DNA of 64,000 bases from Spirochaetota bacterium (lineage in GTDB: Bacteria; Spirochaetota; Spirochaetia; Treponematales; Rectinemataceae): positions 1-64,000 of the forward strand of contig JAKLFE010000008.1 in the NCBI GenBank assembly GCA_022711355.1, in the 5' to 3' direction. The notes beneath the pieces were generated by a model that made no database searches, was not told the DNA's origin, and saw nothing but the letters and a program-made list of their open reading frames with translations. The translations under genes were made by a program, and so were the position numbers. Of this stretch, positions 43,538-57,271 are shown in pieces (the first letter of the stretch is position 1; every line of letters starts with the position of its first letter).

Positions 43538-44990
43538 CCCGCGCAACGCGAAGAAGATCCTCGCGGCGGCCCTGGCCGCCCTCCTGGCGGCCTCCTGCGC
43601 CACGGTCAAGCTCTCGCGCATGCAGGACGCCGAGCTCGTCCAGGCCGGCGTGGACGCCTGGAACGCGAAGAAGGCCGAGGACGCCCGCCCCTACTGGGAG
43701 GCGATCAAGGACCCGGCGACCCGCGAGAAGTACCTCTCGAGCTACGACAAGGCCGCGGAGCTCGACGCCCTCCACGCCGCGGCCCTGGCGATCCCGAGCT
43801 CTGAGAGCGCCAAGCAGGAGGAGGCCTTCGCCGGCTTCGTCGCCGCGTACAAGGCCTTCCCCGAGGGGCTCAAGCTGCCCGCCGACCTCAAGGAAGGCCT
43901 GCGGCCCCTGACCGTCGACGTCGCCAAGGCCAAGGTCAAGGCCGCCAAGATGGAGGCCGCCGAGGCCTTCATCAAGGAGGCCGTCGCCTTCCTCGGGGAC
44001 AGTCCCGACTACGACCCCCCGCGCCGCGAGATGGAGGCCTACGCCCGCGTCCAGGCCCAGGAGCAGAAGGCCGACAAGGCCTACGCCGACGCCAAGGCCG
44101 TGGAGGAGTTCAACGCGCGGATCGCGGCCTACGAGGGCGCGATAACGGCCTACCGCAAGGTCGAGGAGGCCTCGGCCGCCGAGATCAAGAAGCTCGGCGC
44201 GGCCGCCGACTCGGCCCTCGCGGGCCAGGCCGCCAAGATCAAGCGGAAGCGGGGCAACGTGCGCATCGAGATGGAGCGACTCGTCCGCGACCGGGGCACC
44301 AGCTTCAAGGAGCGCATCGGCGAGGAGTTCGCCCGCGTGCCCGAGGGCAACCAGGTCGGCAACATGGGTCCCGAGGACATCCTCAAGTTCAACGAGGGGA
44401 TCCAGGCCGCCATCGAGAAGCAGTACCAGGAGATGGTCGCCTTCGGCGAGCGCTATCCCACCGTCATCGACAAGGACATGATCCGCGACATCGACCAGCA
44501 GAAGAAGGCCCTCGACGACCGGATCTCGGCGATCGCCGCCGAGATCCGCCGCGCGAAGGACATCGCGAGCCGCGGCAAGGCAGCCATGCCCCTCCTCATC
44601 GGCCTGTTCAACCCCGCCCCCGGCTCCAAGGCCGAGGGCGAGAAGAGCCGCCCCGCGGTGATCCGCGGCAAGCTCGAGGGCGAGGCCGCCTACTGGTGGG
44701 GCATGGTCTCCATCGAGGCGGGCAAGATGAACGACCTCGTCGTCACCCTCAAGGACGGCAAGGAGGTCCAGGTCTACGCCGAGAACACCCTCTCCGGCTC
44801 GAAGATCAAGAAGAACAAGCTGCCCAACCTGGTCAGCAAGGGGAACAAGATCGGCAACTCCTGGCCCGTCCTCAACGCGGGCTCCCTGCTCAAGGACGGC
44901 CAGTACTACGTGCGGATCATGGCCAACGCCAAGCCGGACTACGCCGGCGAGGTAGTCGTCTACAGCTCTTTCATATCGAGGATGCGGTAA
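43530..44990 (+). CDS. alpha-helical lipoprotein of unknown function
   Basis: A 486-residue lipoprotein (signal to LLAASC, lipobox AASC). Most of it is Ala/Glu/Lys-rich helix likely to form coiled coils (EEFNARIAAYEGAITAYRKV, QQKKALDDRISAIAAEIRRA). The last ~110 residues form a beta-rich domain (AYWWGMVSIEAGKMNDLVVT). No catalytic motif is seen. It lies between the FGE lipoprotein and the ABC binding protein, overlapping both, so it is probably part of the same envelope machine, perhaps a scaffold. Confidence 0.8.
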   Translation: MSNPRNAKKILAAALAALLAASCATVKLSRMQDAELVQAGVDAWNAKKAEDARPYWEAIKDPATREKYLSSYDKAAELDALHAAALAIPSSESAKQEEAFAGFVAAYKAFPEGLKLPADLKEGLRPLTVDVAKAKVKAAKMEAAEAFIKEAVAFLGDSPDYDPPRREMEAYARVQAQEQKADKAYADAKAVEEFNARIAAYEGAITAYRKVEEASAAEIKKLGAAADSALAGQAAKIKRKRGNVRIEMERLVRDRGTSFKERIGEEFARVPEGNQVGNMGPEDILKFNEGIQAAIEKQYQEMVAFGERYPTVIDKDMIRDIDQQKKALDDRISAIAAEIRRAKDIASRGKAAMPLLIGLFNPAPGSKAEGEKSRPAVIRGKLEGEAAYWWGMVSIEAGKMNDLVVTLKDGKEVQVYAENTLSGSKIKKNKLPNLVSKGNKIGNSWPVLNAGSLLKDGQYYVRIMANAKPDYAGEVVVYSSFISRMR

Positions 44991-46597
44991 TGGTTCAGAA
45001 AAACCGGACTGTCCTGATCGTCGCGATCGTCGTCGGCCTCGTCGCCCTCTTCGCCGGCGCCTTCTTCCTCCTGTACAAGCCCGAGCCCAAGGGGCTCAAG
45101 GTGGGCATCTCCACCCTGCCCGACTCGCTCAACCCCGTGCTAGCCCAGAACAACGTCGGCCTCAACGCCGACGAGCTGGTGTTCGACGGCCTGGTGAACT
45201 TCGAGATCGACCAGGCCTCGGGCTCCCTCATCTCCGAGTTCGCCCTCGCCGAGTCCATCACCCAGGACCCGGCCACGAAGAAGACCTACCAGGTGGCCCT
45301 CAAGGACGTGGCCTGGCACGACGGCCGGAAGCTCTCCGCGGCGGACGTGGAGTTCTCCTTCGCCGCCTACATGGAGCCCAAGAACGAGTCGCCCAAGCGC
45401 GCCTACCTCGAGTCCTTCATCGAGAGCGTGAAGGCCGTGGACGAGCAGAACCTCGTGATCGAGTTCCGCAAGCCCCTGCCCGAGTTCCGCGCCTATCCCG
45501 TCCTCAGCTTCAAGATCATCCCCTCGGAGTACAAGGGCAAGAAGCTCGCCGCCGACCTGCGCGCAGGCGAGCTCGAGCGGCAGTTCGCCGTCTCGCCCGT
45601 GGGCACCGGCCCCTTCGTCCTGGACTCCTGGGAGATCGGGAAGTGGGTCTCCTTCAAGGCGAACCCGACCTACTTCCGGCGCAAGCCCGCCGCCGAGTCC
45701 CTCGTCCTCCAGAACATCATCGACCCCGTGATCCGGATGAACGAGTTCCAGCAGAAGCGCATCAACCTCATCCTCGAGACCTCCCCGGCCGACCGGGCCG
45801 CGGTGGAGAAGATGGGCAGCGTGGACATCAACTCCTTCCTCCCCTTCTCCTTCTACCAGGTGGCCATCAACGCCAAGGCCCCCGCCTTCCGGGCCGCGGC
45901 CGCCCGCGCCGCCCTCGCGGCGGCCGTCGACCCGGCCTCCGTGGTGCCCGGCATCACGGATAAGAAGGAGCTCGCCCTGGTGAACTTCGGGCCCTTCCCC
46001 TCGAACCTCTTCGCGCGCAACTTCGCCGACTACGACGTGGAGCCCCTGCGCGATCCCTGGGTCGAGGGCGAGGCGGCGGTGAAGGCCGCGGTCGCCGACG
46101 CGGGGCTGGCGGGCAAGACCTTCGCCCTCATGTTCCCCGACTCGATGGGCGAGTTCGGGCAGTCCGTGGCCGAGGGCATCGCCGCCCAGCTGGGCAAGGC
46201 GGGGATCACCGTCGAGGTCAAGCGCACCGGCGACCAGGTCTTCAAGCGCCTCGTCCAGGGCGAGAAGAGCTACGACCTCGCCCTCCAGTACTGCGACGGC
46301 TTCGACAACCTCTACTCCGACCTCACCAAGTACTACAAGTCCAAGGGGAGCCTGAACATCTACGGCCTCGCCGATCCCGAGCTCGACGCGCTCCTGGACA
46401 AGTGGGACGCGACCGTCGTCACCGCGGACTGGATCGAGATCACCCGCGAGCTCCACGAGCGGATCTGCGCCGCCGCCCCGGCCATACCCCTGTTCTCCCT
46501 CGAGAAGGACGTCTACTCGCGGGGCATCAGCAACATCAAGATCGCGAGCGACAACCCCTTCCTCTCCGCGGAGGACTGGTCCCAGGGAGGCAAGTAG
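44990..46597 (+). CDS. peptide-type ABC importer substrate-binding protein
   Basis: A family 5 solute-binding protein (535 aa) anchored by an uncleaved-looking N-terminal helix (8-30, TVLIVAIVVGLVALFAGAFF) rather than a lipobox. Motifs: LPDSLNPVLAQNN, VFDGLVNFEIDQASG, KDVAWHDGRKLSAADVEFSF (the family signature) and VGTGPFVLDSWEIGKWVSFK. Substrates of this family are peptides, nickel or sugars; the ligand here is unknown. The start overlaps the previous stop (TAATG). The permeases follow three bases later. Confidence 0.92.
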   Translation: MVQKNRTVLIVAIVVGLVALFAGAFFLLYKPEPKGLKVGISTLPDSLNPVLAQNNVGLNADELVFDGLVNFEIDQASGSLISEFALAESITQDPATKKTYQVALKDVAWHDGRKLSAADVEFSFAAYMEPKNESPKRAYLESFIESVKAVDEQNLVIEFRKPLPEFRAYPVLSFKIIPSEYKGKKLAADLRAGELERQFAVSPVGTGPFVLDSWEIGKWVSFKANPTYFRRKPAAESLVLQNIIDPVIRMNEFQQKRINLILETSPADRAAVEKMGSVDINSFLPFSFYQVAINAKAPAFRAAAARAALAAAVDPASVVPGITDKKELALVNFGPFPSNLFARNFADYDVEPLRDPWVEGEAAVKAAVADAGLAGKTFALMFPDSMGEFGQSVAEGIAAQLGKAGITVEVKRTGDQVFKRLVQGEKSYDLALQYCDGFDNLYSDLTKYYKSKGSLNIYGLADPELDALLDKWDATVVTADWIEITRELHERICAAAPAIPLFSLEKDVYSRGISNIKIASDNPFLSAEDWSQGGK

Positions 46598-46599
46598 CG

Positions 46600-47484
46600 A
46601 TGCGTTTCGTACGCTTCCTCCTCAAGGAGCTCGTGCTCAGGGCCATCCTGTTCACGGTCTTCGGGACGGTCGCCCTCGTGACGCTGTACCTCCTGTCCAT
46701 CGGCGCGCCCGCGGAGGACTACTCGCGGGCCGCGAGGACCTTCGGGCTGTTCATCTCCGGCTCGCCGGAGTTCTCCCAGGCCCAGGTCGGCTTCTCGGCC
46801 CAGGCGATCATCGCCAGCGGGGCGGCCATCACCTTCCCCCTCGCCCTCGGCGCCCTCTTCTTCATGACGATGATCGCCCTCATGAGCGCCTCGGCCTCGG
46901 CCTCCTCGCGCTACCTGGCCGGCGAGCACGGCCTGAGGCTCGGCGCCGCCCTCTCGGGCGGCGCGGGCCTGGCCGCCTCGGTCCTCTCGGCGACGCCCCT
47001 GTTCGTCGGCTTCTGGCTCCTGTACGGCCTGTTCGGCATGAACCCGCCGATGATCCTCATCGCCCTCATGACCGTGCTCGTCGGCGGCTCCGGCTGGGAC
47101 GCCTCGCGCTTCCTCATCATGGAGATGGACCGCCAGATCGACGCGACCCACACGATGGTCTACAGCATGCTCGGGCCCTCGGTGGGCCGGCTCTTCCCCA
47201 TGCCCGGGACCATGACCGGCTACCTGCTCAACTCCTGCGCGCCGCGCTTCATCCCCTACATCGCGGGCAAGGTCCCCGCCATCATCGGCGGCATCACGAT
47301 CGCGGAGATGGTCTTCTCCTTCCCCGGCCTCGGGCGGACCCTCCTCGAGGCCCTCCTCCTGCGAAACGACGGGCAGCTCATCTCGTCGGTCTTCGTCTTG
47401 CTCTCGGTGAACGCCTTCGTCACCTTCCTGGTCAAGACGGTGCTATTCCTGATGTATCCGAGGTGGTATGAAAAAGCGATCTGA
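46600..47484 (+). CDS. ABC importer permease, DppB-like
   Basis: The first membrane subunit of the peptide-type importer, 294 residues with about six helices. It is shorter and more divergent than DppB, but keeps the end motif EMVFSFPGLGRTLLEALLLR and the loop MDRQIDATHTMVYSMLGPS in the place of the coupling helix. The 17-base overlap with the next gene implies coupled translation. Confidence 0.86.
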   Translation: MRFVRFLLKELVLRAILFTVFGTVALVTLYLLSIGAPAEDYSRAARTFGLFISGSPEFSQAQVGFSAQAIIASGAAITFPLALGALFFMTMIALMSASASASSRYLAGEHGLRLGAALSGGAGLAASVLSATPLFVGFWLLYGLFGMNPPMILIALMTVLVGGSGWDASRFLIMEMDRQIDATHTMVYSMLGPSVGRLFPMPGTMTGYLLNSCAPRFIPYIAGKVPAIIGGITIAEMVFSFPGLGRTLLEALLLRNDGQLISSVFVLLSVNAFVTFLVKTVLFLMYPRWYEKAI

Positions 47485-48280
47485 CAGACTCGCCATGGCG
47501 GCCGCCCTCCTCCTCGCCTCCCCCCTCCTCGCCGCCTGGATCCCCCGGCTGGGCGCCTCGCCCCTGCTCGACCTGCCCGCGCCCTACTGGGCGGGCCTCG
47601 TGCGCTCCTTCCGCCAGGTCTCGATCACCCTCCTGGCCACCCTGGCGATCACGACGGCCGTCACCGTCGTCATGAGCTACTTCAGCATCCTGTGGTGGGC
47701 CTTCGGCAAGACCCTCCGCATGATCCTCGACGTCGTCGAGTCCATCCCCTCCATCCTGGTGGCCCTCTTCTGCTACGCGCCGGTCTCGGTGGTCCTCGCC
47801 AAGAACCCGGAGTCGGCATCGGCCCTCCTTTCCCTCTTCGTCTTCATCTTCGCGGCCTTCCTGACGACCCTGCCCGAGGCGGTGCGCAGCGTGACCCTCC
47901 CCCTCGCCGAGCTCTACCACCGCAAGTACTCGGTCTCCTTCCGGGCCTACGGCTTCACCAAGGCGGGCATCCTCCTCATCCTCATGAACTCGCGCGCGAT
48001 GCGCGACGCCATCAAGCGCAGCTGCGCCGCCATCCTCCTGAAGACCCTGGTGCTCGACTGCTCCTTCGGCTTCATCATCCAGATCGGCATGGGGAGCTAC
48101 GGAACCCCGGCGCACACGAGCCCGGGCGCCCTGATCGCGGCCAACCGCGACGCCATCTTCTCGGCCATCGAGAAGGCGGGACGCTCGCCGGCCATGTTCT
48201 GGCTGCCCTCGGCCCTCCTGGTCATGATCAGCCTCTCGTTCCTCGCGGTCCTGAGCGACAAGAAGGAGGCCTCCCTATGA
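47468..48280 (+). CDS. ABC importer permease, DppC-like
   Basis: The second membrane subunit, 270 residues with about six helices (first near 8-25). The cytoplasmic loop AELYHRKYSVSFRAYGFTKA occupies the coupling position expected for contact with the ATPase. It lacks the extra N-terminal segment of many DppC proteins. Overlaps the ATPase gene by ATGA. Confidence 0.82.
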   Translation: MKKRSDRLAMAAALLLASPLLAAWIPRLGASPLLDLPAPYWAGLVRSFRQVSITLLATLAITTAVTVVMSYFSILWWAFGKTLRMILDVVESIPSILVALFCYAPVSVVLAKNPESASALLSLFVFIFAAFLTTLPEAVRSVTLPLAELYHRKYSVSFRAYGFTKAGILLILMNSRAMRDAIKRSCAAILLKTLVLDCSFGFIIQIGMGSYGTPAHTSPGALIAANRDAIFSAIEKAGRSPAMFWLPSALLVMISLSFLAVLSDKKEASL

Positions 48281-49749
48281 GCGGCGCGAAACCCGCCCCC
48301 CTGAAGCTCTCGGGCTTCTCCGTGAGACTGGGGGACCGCCTCCTGTTCGACATCGACGAGTTCGCGCCCGAGGCCGGGAGCTCCACGGTCATCATCGGCG
48401 CGACGGGCTCGGGCAAGTCGGTCCTCCTCAAGGCGATCTCCGGCCTCCTCCCCGCGGGCCCCTTCGCGGTCGCGGGCGACATGGAGCTCCACGGCGTCGC
48501 CGCCTACGCGGGCGGCCGGAAGGCCGGCTTCGACGAGTGGAAGAAGATCCGGCGGGCGGGCATCACCTTCGTGCCCGCGGAGACCGCCCAGGCGGTCAAC
48601 CCCGCCCTCTCCCTCGACCAGAACCTCAACATCATCGCCCCCGAGGCCCGCGAGCTCGTGGAGTCGCGTCTCGCGCAGTACTTCTCCCTCGACTTCAAGA
48701 AGTACGCGGCCAAGTACCCGGACGAGGTCTCCGGAGGGGAACTGCAGCGCATAACGCTCATCATCCTCCTCTCCCACAAGTCGGACATCGTCTTCCTCGA
48801 CGAGCCGACCGTGAACCTGGACCGCCAGCTCCGCAGGCGCTTCTCCGAGTTCCTCAACAAGGAGATCCTCGGCAAGGACGGCAGGACCGTCCTCATGGTG
48901 AGCCACGACCTCGACTTCGTCCGCTCGCTCGAGCTGGACAAGATCATCGCCCTCGAGAACGCGCGCCTGACGCCCATGGACAGGCTGCCCGAGACCGAAG
49001 GCATGGAGAAGGCCGAGGACGAGGCGGACAGCGCCGCGGGACTCGTGCTCAAGAAGGTCACCCAGGGCTACATGGTGCGCAGCCTCTTCGGCGAGCGCCG
49101 CACCTCGGCCTTCAAGGACCTCGACGTCAGCTTCCGCCCGGGCCACATCTACGGCATCACCGGCCCCTCGGGCTGCGGCAAGACGAGCATGATCCGCGCC
49201 ATACTCAGGCTCCTGGACCACAGCTCGGGCCAGATCATGCTCGGCGGCCAGGATCTCGTGGCCCTGAAGCCCTCGGAGCGGGGCTACGACCCGGAGGCCT
49301 TCAAGCCCTTCAGGAAGAAGATAGCCATCGTCCAGCAGGACTCGCGCTTCTCCTTCTTCCCCGACCTGCGGATCCGGGCCTCGCTCAAGGAGATCCACAA
49401 GGTGCTCGAGCCGGAGGCGGAGTTCAGCCTCGAGGGACTCGAGCGGCTCATGGAGATGATCCACCTGCCCGAGGCCATCCTCGACAGCTTCCCCAAGTCC
49501 CTGAGCTCGGGCGAGATGAAGCGCATGGACATCGTGCGCGTCCTCGCCTCGCGGCCCGAGGTGATCCTCCTCGACGAGCCCTTCGCCCACATCGATTTCG
49601 AGACCAGGGCCCTCGTCATGAAGGCCATCTCCGAGTATCTCGCCGAGAGCAAGGCCATCCTCATCGTCGTGACCCACGAGGACTTCGACCTGAAGTACTT
49701 CATCCAGACCGATTACGACTTCCCCTCGCTGGTCGCCACGAGCGCATGA
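48277..49749 (+). CDS. fused double ABC ATPase of the peptide-type importer
   Basis: DppD- and DppF-like domains in one chain of 490 residues. Domain 1: Walker A GATGSGKS, signature VSGGELQR, Walker B DIVFLDEP, switch His in MVSHDLDF. Domain 2: Walker A GPSGCGKT, Q-loop IVQQDSRF, signature LSSGEMKR (an atypical LSGGQ), Walker B VILLDEP, switch His in VVTHEDFD. Both sites keep the catalytic residues. The C-terminal oligopeptide-binding motif with cysteines seen in OppD/F is not visible. Last gene of the operon, followed by a strong terminator. Confidence 0.93.
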   Translation: MSGAKPAPLKLSGFSVRLGDRLLFDIDEFAPEAGSSTVIIGATGSGKSVLLKAISGLLPAGPFAVAGDMELHGVAAYAGGRKAGFDEWKKIRRAGITFVPAETAQAVNPALSLDQNLNIIAPEARELVESRLAQYFSLDFKKYAAKYPDEVSGGELQRITLIILLSHKSDIVFLDEPTVNLDRQLRRRFSEFLNKEILGKDGRTVLMVSHDLDFVRSLELDKIIALENARLTPMDRLPETEGMEKAEDEADSAAGLVLKKVTQGYMVRSLFGERRTSAFKDLDVSFRPGHIYGITGPSGCGKTSMIRAILRLLDHSSGQIMLGGQDLVALKPSERGYDPEAFKPFRKKIAIVQQDSRFSFFPDLRIRASLKEIHKVLEPEAEFSLEGLERLMEMIHLPEAILDSFPKSLSSGEMKRMDIVRVLASRPEVILLDEPFAHIDFETRALVMKAISEYLAESKAILIVVTHEDFDLKYFIQTDYDFPSLVATSA

Positions 49750-49769
49750 CGTCAAGCCGCAAGACGGCG

Positions 49770-49816
49770 AGGGCCGCCCCGGGAGCGAACAGCTCGCCGG
49801 GGCGGCCCTTTCTTTG
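49770..49816 (+). terminator. terminator of the ABC importer operon
   Basis: Arms GGGCCGCCCCGG and CCGGGGCGGCCC (12 bp) enclose a smaller GAGC/GCTC stem, followed by TTTCTTTG. It starts 20 bases after the last stop codon. Confidence 0.9.
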
Positions 49817-49822
49817 CGGCAA

Positions 49823-49990
49823 ACGAAACGCGGGGGAATAGGAAACGCGGAGGACGCGGAGGACGCGGAGGATATAGGAACGCGGAGGACGCAAAGGGGG
49901 AAGAATGAGAAAAGAGGATACGATCCCCTTTCCAATCAATCTACGCCTCTCTCTTCCCTCCGCGTCCCTCCGCGCCCTCTGCGTTTATCC
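49823..49990. repeat. inverted clusters of ACGCGGAGG-type short repeats
   Basis: The left cluster (49823-49900) has repeated ACGCGGAGG units with two AATAGG/TATAGG interruptions. The right cluster (49941-49990) has the same unit in reverse (CCTCCGCGT, CCTCCGCGCC, CTCTGCGTT). Together they make a purine/pyrimidine foldback with a 40-base centre between the importer terminator and the topA stop. Repeats of this look are scattered through many environmental bacterial genomes; function is unknown. No gene is present here. Confidence 0.65.
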
Positions 49991-50014
49991 TTCCGTGTCT
50001 CTTCCCTCGCGGCG

Positions 50015-52864
<2,850 letters not shown>

Positions 52865-52955
52865 GATGTCCTTTGCCTGCTGCCGATATCGTTGCCCTAT
52901 AAGGTTAACGACTTCCCGAGGGGTCGCACAAGGGTGGGCGGGCGGCCCCCGGGGG

Positions 52956-54835
52956 CTAGCCCCGCCCCTCCTCGGCCCCGCCCCGTCCGGCCGATCCCTC
53001 TCCCCAGGCCGGCAGCCTGACGACCATCGAGGTCATCTCGCCGGGAGAGCAAAAGATCGCGCCCTCGTGGGACTCGATGATGTGCTGGCAGATCGACAGC
53101 CCGAGGCCGGTATTCTTCTTCCCCTCCTTGGTGCTGAAGAAGGGATCGAATATGCGCTCGGCTATGCCAGGAGGGATGCCGCAGCCGTCGTCGAGGACCG
53201 CGATCTCCACGTAGCCCTCCGGCTCCTTGGCTTGGGCCCGCAACTCGATCACCCCCCCCTCGGAGACGGCCTCGACGCTGTTGATGATGAGGTTGACGAA
53301 GACCTGCTTCAGGCTGTTCTCGTCGCCGTATACCGAGAGCTCCCCGGTCAGCCTAGGCAGTCGGAAATCCACCGCCTTCTCCCGCAGGCGGTGCTCGACG
53401 AGGAGGGCCACATCGGCGAGGAGGGCCCCCAGGCGCAGGGGCCGCATGGGGAGGCTCCGGACCCGGGAGAAGGAGAGGAGGCTCCCGATGATCTCGCCGA
53501 TCCGGTTGAGCTCCCGCTCGATCTTTCCGAGGCGCTCGAGCTCCGGTCCCTCGGACCTGCGCCTGAGCAGGTCGACGTGGTTGAGGACCACGCTCAAGGG
53601 ATTGGATATCTCGTGGGCGATCCCGGTGGCCAGCTCGGCCACCGAGGCGATCTTCTCGGAGCGGAGGAGGTAGTCCTGCAGGCAGCGCTCCGAGGTTATG
53701 TCCTCGACCACGAGGATGGTGCCGAGACGCTTCAGGTCCTCGTTCTTGAAGGGGAAGGACTTGAGCCGGAGCAGGGCCGGGCCGGGCCCGGCCGCCTCGG
53801 CCCCGCCGCCGCGCCGGAGCTCGTCCCAGGAGCGCTCCTCCTTCCGCGAGAGTGCCTGGGCCACCTCATCCGCCCGTTCGAGCCCCGCCGAGGCCAGGAG
53901 CTCGCCCGCCGCCCGGCCGAGCGCCTCGACGCCACGCAGATCGAGTGCCTCGAGGGCGGCGAAGTTGGCAGTCGACACGATCCCCGCCTGGTCGACGATG
54001 AGGATCCCCACGGGTATGTTCCGGATGACGTCCTCGTTGTAGCGCTTGAGGAGGAAGAGCTCCCGGTTGTCCTGCTCGAGCTCCTCCCGGCTCTGTGCGA
54101 AGGAGTAGGCCATCTTGATGAGCTTGAGCTTGTCGAGGTCCCGGATCTCCTCGGTGCCCTGCCTGAGGCCGTTCTTGAGTATCGTCACCCGGTCGGCGAA
54201 CTGGAAGATCTCGTCGATGTCGTGGGTGATGTAGACGACGCTCCGGCCGCTCGCCTTGAACTCGAACAGGAGCCTGTACACGGCTTCCATCTCGCGGGGG
54301 GTAAGCTTGCTCGATATCTCGTCGAAGATGAGGAGCTCCGGTTCCGTCGAGATCGCCTTGGCGACCTCGACCATGAGGCGCTGCGCCTCGGTGAGGTCCT
54401 CGAGGCGGGCCCGCGGGTCGATGTCGGCCCCGAGGCGGCGGAACAGATCCCGCGCCCGCTCCTCCATCGCCGCCTCGTCGAGGAAGCCCAGGCGCCGGAC
54501 GAGCCTCCGGCCCGTGAAGATGTTCTCCGCCGAGCTCAGGGTCGGGATTACGTTCATCCCCTGGTAGACGATGGCGATGCCGCTCTGGATCGCCGAGCGG
54601 GGGGTGAAGCCGGCCACCTCGCGGCCCTTGTAGCGGAGGGATCCCCCGTCCATGGAGACGGCCCCCGAGAGGATCTTCACGAGGGTCGACTTCCCCGCGC
54701 GATGCTCGCCGACGAGGCCGTGGATCTCGCCCTGCTCCACCTCGAAATCCACGCCGCGCAGGGCCCTGACCTCGTCGTAGCTGGCGCGGACGCCGCGCAT
54801 CGACACGATGGGCGGCCGACCCGACCCCTGGGCCA

Positions 54836-54836
<1 letters not shown>
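52956..54836 (-). CDS. ABC ATPase-PAS-histidine kinase fusion
   Basis: A soluble 626-residue fusion. Residues 10-240 are a sugar-importer type ABC ATPase domain: Walker [10 protein letters not shown] (43-51), Q-loop Gln92, signature-region [14 protein letters not shown] (148-161), Walker B LLIFDE (168-173, Asp172/Glu173) and switch His205 (VYITHDIDE). Residues 260-385 are PAS-like ([20 protein letters not shown]). Residues 390-612 are an NtrB-like kinase: His408 in [13 protein letters not shown]-box [20 protein letters not shown] and NTGLGLSI. All catalytic residues of both enzymes are present; the Walker A has HR for the usual NG. It has one ABC domain where RbsA-type proteins have two. Its start overlaps the NtrC-type gene stop by one base. 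The likely role is sensing importer state and phosphorylating that regulator. Confidence 0.93.
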
Positions 54837-56155
<1,319 letters not shown>

Positions 56156-56175
56156 GCTCGCCACCGGCTCTGCGG

Positions 56176-56204
56176 ATTCTACCACGGGCTGAAACCGCGG
56201 TCGA
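56176..56204 (-). promoter_or_regulatory. probable own promoter of the regulator/ABC-kinase pair
   Basis: On the minus strand TCGACC (56199-56204), a 17-base spacer and TAGAAT (56176-56181, 5/6). It lies just after an intra-operon terminator-like hairpin, so the two regulatory genes can be expressed independently of the importer. Confidence 0.5.
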
Positions 56205-56208
56205 GCGG

Positions 56209-56243
56209 AAAAGGGGCGCGCCGCCCCGAGGCTGCGCGCGCCC
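56209..56243 (-). terminator. terminator-like hairpin between binding-protein and regulator genes
   Basis: On the minus strand GGGCGCGC-N14-GCGCGCCC is followed by CTTTTCC. The 8-bp stem is perfect but the U-tract is short, so read-through into the regulator genes is likely. Confidence 0.5.
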
Positions 56244-56270
56244 AGGCCGGATACTGATCCCGTCACCGAC

Positions 56271-57200
56271 TCACTTGAGCGGCTCGCCCCCGGCCGCGAC
56301 GTTGTCGGCGGTGAAGATCCGGGAGCCCAGGACTATACGCTTCGCGACCTTCTGGCCGCCGAGGACCTTGAGGGCCTCGACGACCGCGACATCGCCGCCG
56401 GTCGGGTACTGGAAGGTCGCCGTGAGGATGCCCTGCTTGACGTAGGCGATGCCTTCGTGGGGCAGGGAGTCGATGCCGACGAAGGCCATCCCCTTCTCCC
56501 TCCCCACGGACTGAGCGGCAAGGAAGGCGCCGTGGGCCGAGGGGTCGTTGTGCCCGTAGACGACGTCGATCCTCTTGTAGCGCGCGAGGGCCGACTCCAT
56601 CTCCTTGCGGGCATCGGGCTCGAGCCATTTGCAGTCCGCTTGGAAGATCACCTTTAGGTCGGAGCCCCTGATGGCCTCGATGAAGCCGTTGTGCCGGTCC
56701 TGGCCCGGGGTCGAGGTCTGGAGCCCCATGAGCTCGACGATGGTAGCGCCCTTGCCGCCGTACTTCCTGACGAGCCACTCGCCCACGGCCTTGCCGATCT
56801 TCTTGTTGTCCGCGCCGATGAACTGGGTGTAGTTCTCTCCGATGATGTCGCGATCCAGTACGATGACCGGGATCCCCGCGGCCATGGCCTTGGAGACGGG
56901 CTCGGCGAGGGGCTGGGCCTCCTTCGGGCTGATGATGATGAGGTTGACCTTCGCGCTGATGAACTCCTCGACGTGGGAGCGCTGGATCAACGTGTCGTTC
57001 TGCGCATCCTTGAACACCATCTTGATCTCGGGGTGCTTGTCGGCCTCGCCCTTGATGTCCGCGTTCATCTGCACGCGCCAGGGCTCCCCGAGGTTGCACT
57101 GGCTCATGCCGATGGTCCATTTCGCCTGCGCCGAGGCGCCCATGGCGAAGAGGGCCGCGACGACGAGCGCGCAGGCCCAGGCCTTTCCGATTCTCCTCAT
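56271..57200 (-). CDS. ribose-type ABC importer substrate-binding protein
   Basis: A periplasmic family 1 sugar-binding protein (309 aa) with a signal peptide (MRRIGKAWACALVVAALFAM, cleavage near ASA-Q). Motifs: WTIGMSQCNLGEPWRVQMNA, LIIISPKEAQPLAEPVSKAM, IPVIVLDRDI, TSTPGQDRHNGFIEAI, VVYGHNDPSAHGAFLA and FVGIDSLPHEGIAYVKQGIL, typical of RbsB/YtfQ-like proteins. The sugar cannot be named. ATG 57200 has AGGAGG. It is the third gene after the sigma-54 promoter. Confidence 0.94.
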   Translation of the reverse strand: MRRIGKAWACALVVAALFAMGASAQAKWTIGMSQCNLGEPWRVQMNADIKGEADKHPEIKMVFKDAQNDTLIQRSHVEEFISAKVNLIIISPKEAQPLAEPVSKAMAAGIPVIVLDRDIIGENYTQFIGADNKKIGKAVGEWLVRKYGGKGATIVELMGLQTSTPGQDRHNGFIEAIRGSDLKVIFQADCKWLEPDARKEMESALARYKRIDVVYGHNDPSAHGAFLAAQSVGREKGMAFVGIDSLPHEGIAYVKQGILTATFQYPTGGDVAVVEALKVLGGQKVAKRIVLGSRIFTADNVAAGGEPLK

Positions 57201-57271
57201 ACCTTTGCCTCCTTGACGATATCTCAGGCGGTCCGGGGGGCCGCGCCGTTCACGAAGCTTCGGGCGGGGAC

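Noticed and set aside
49823-49990. CRISPR array
   Set aside because: Units are only about 9 bases, adjacent rather than separated by unique spacers, and occur in both orientations. No cas genes are near.
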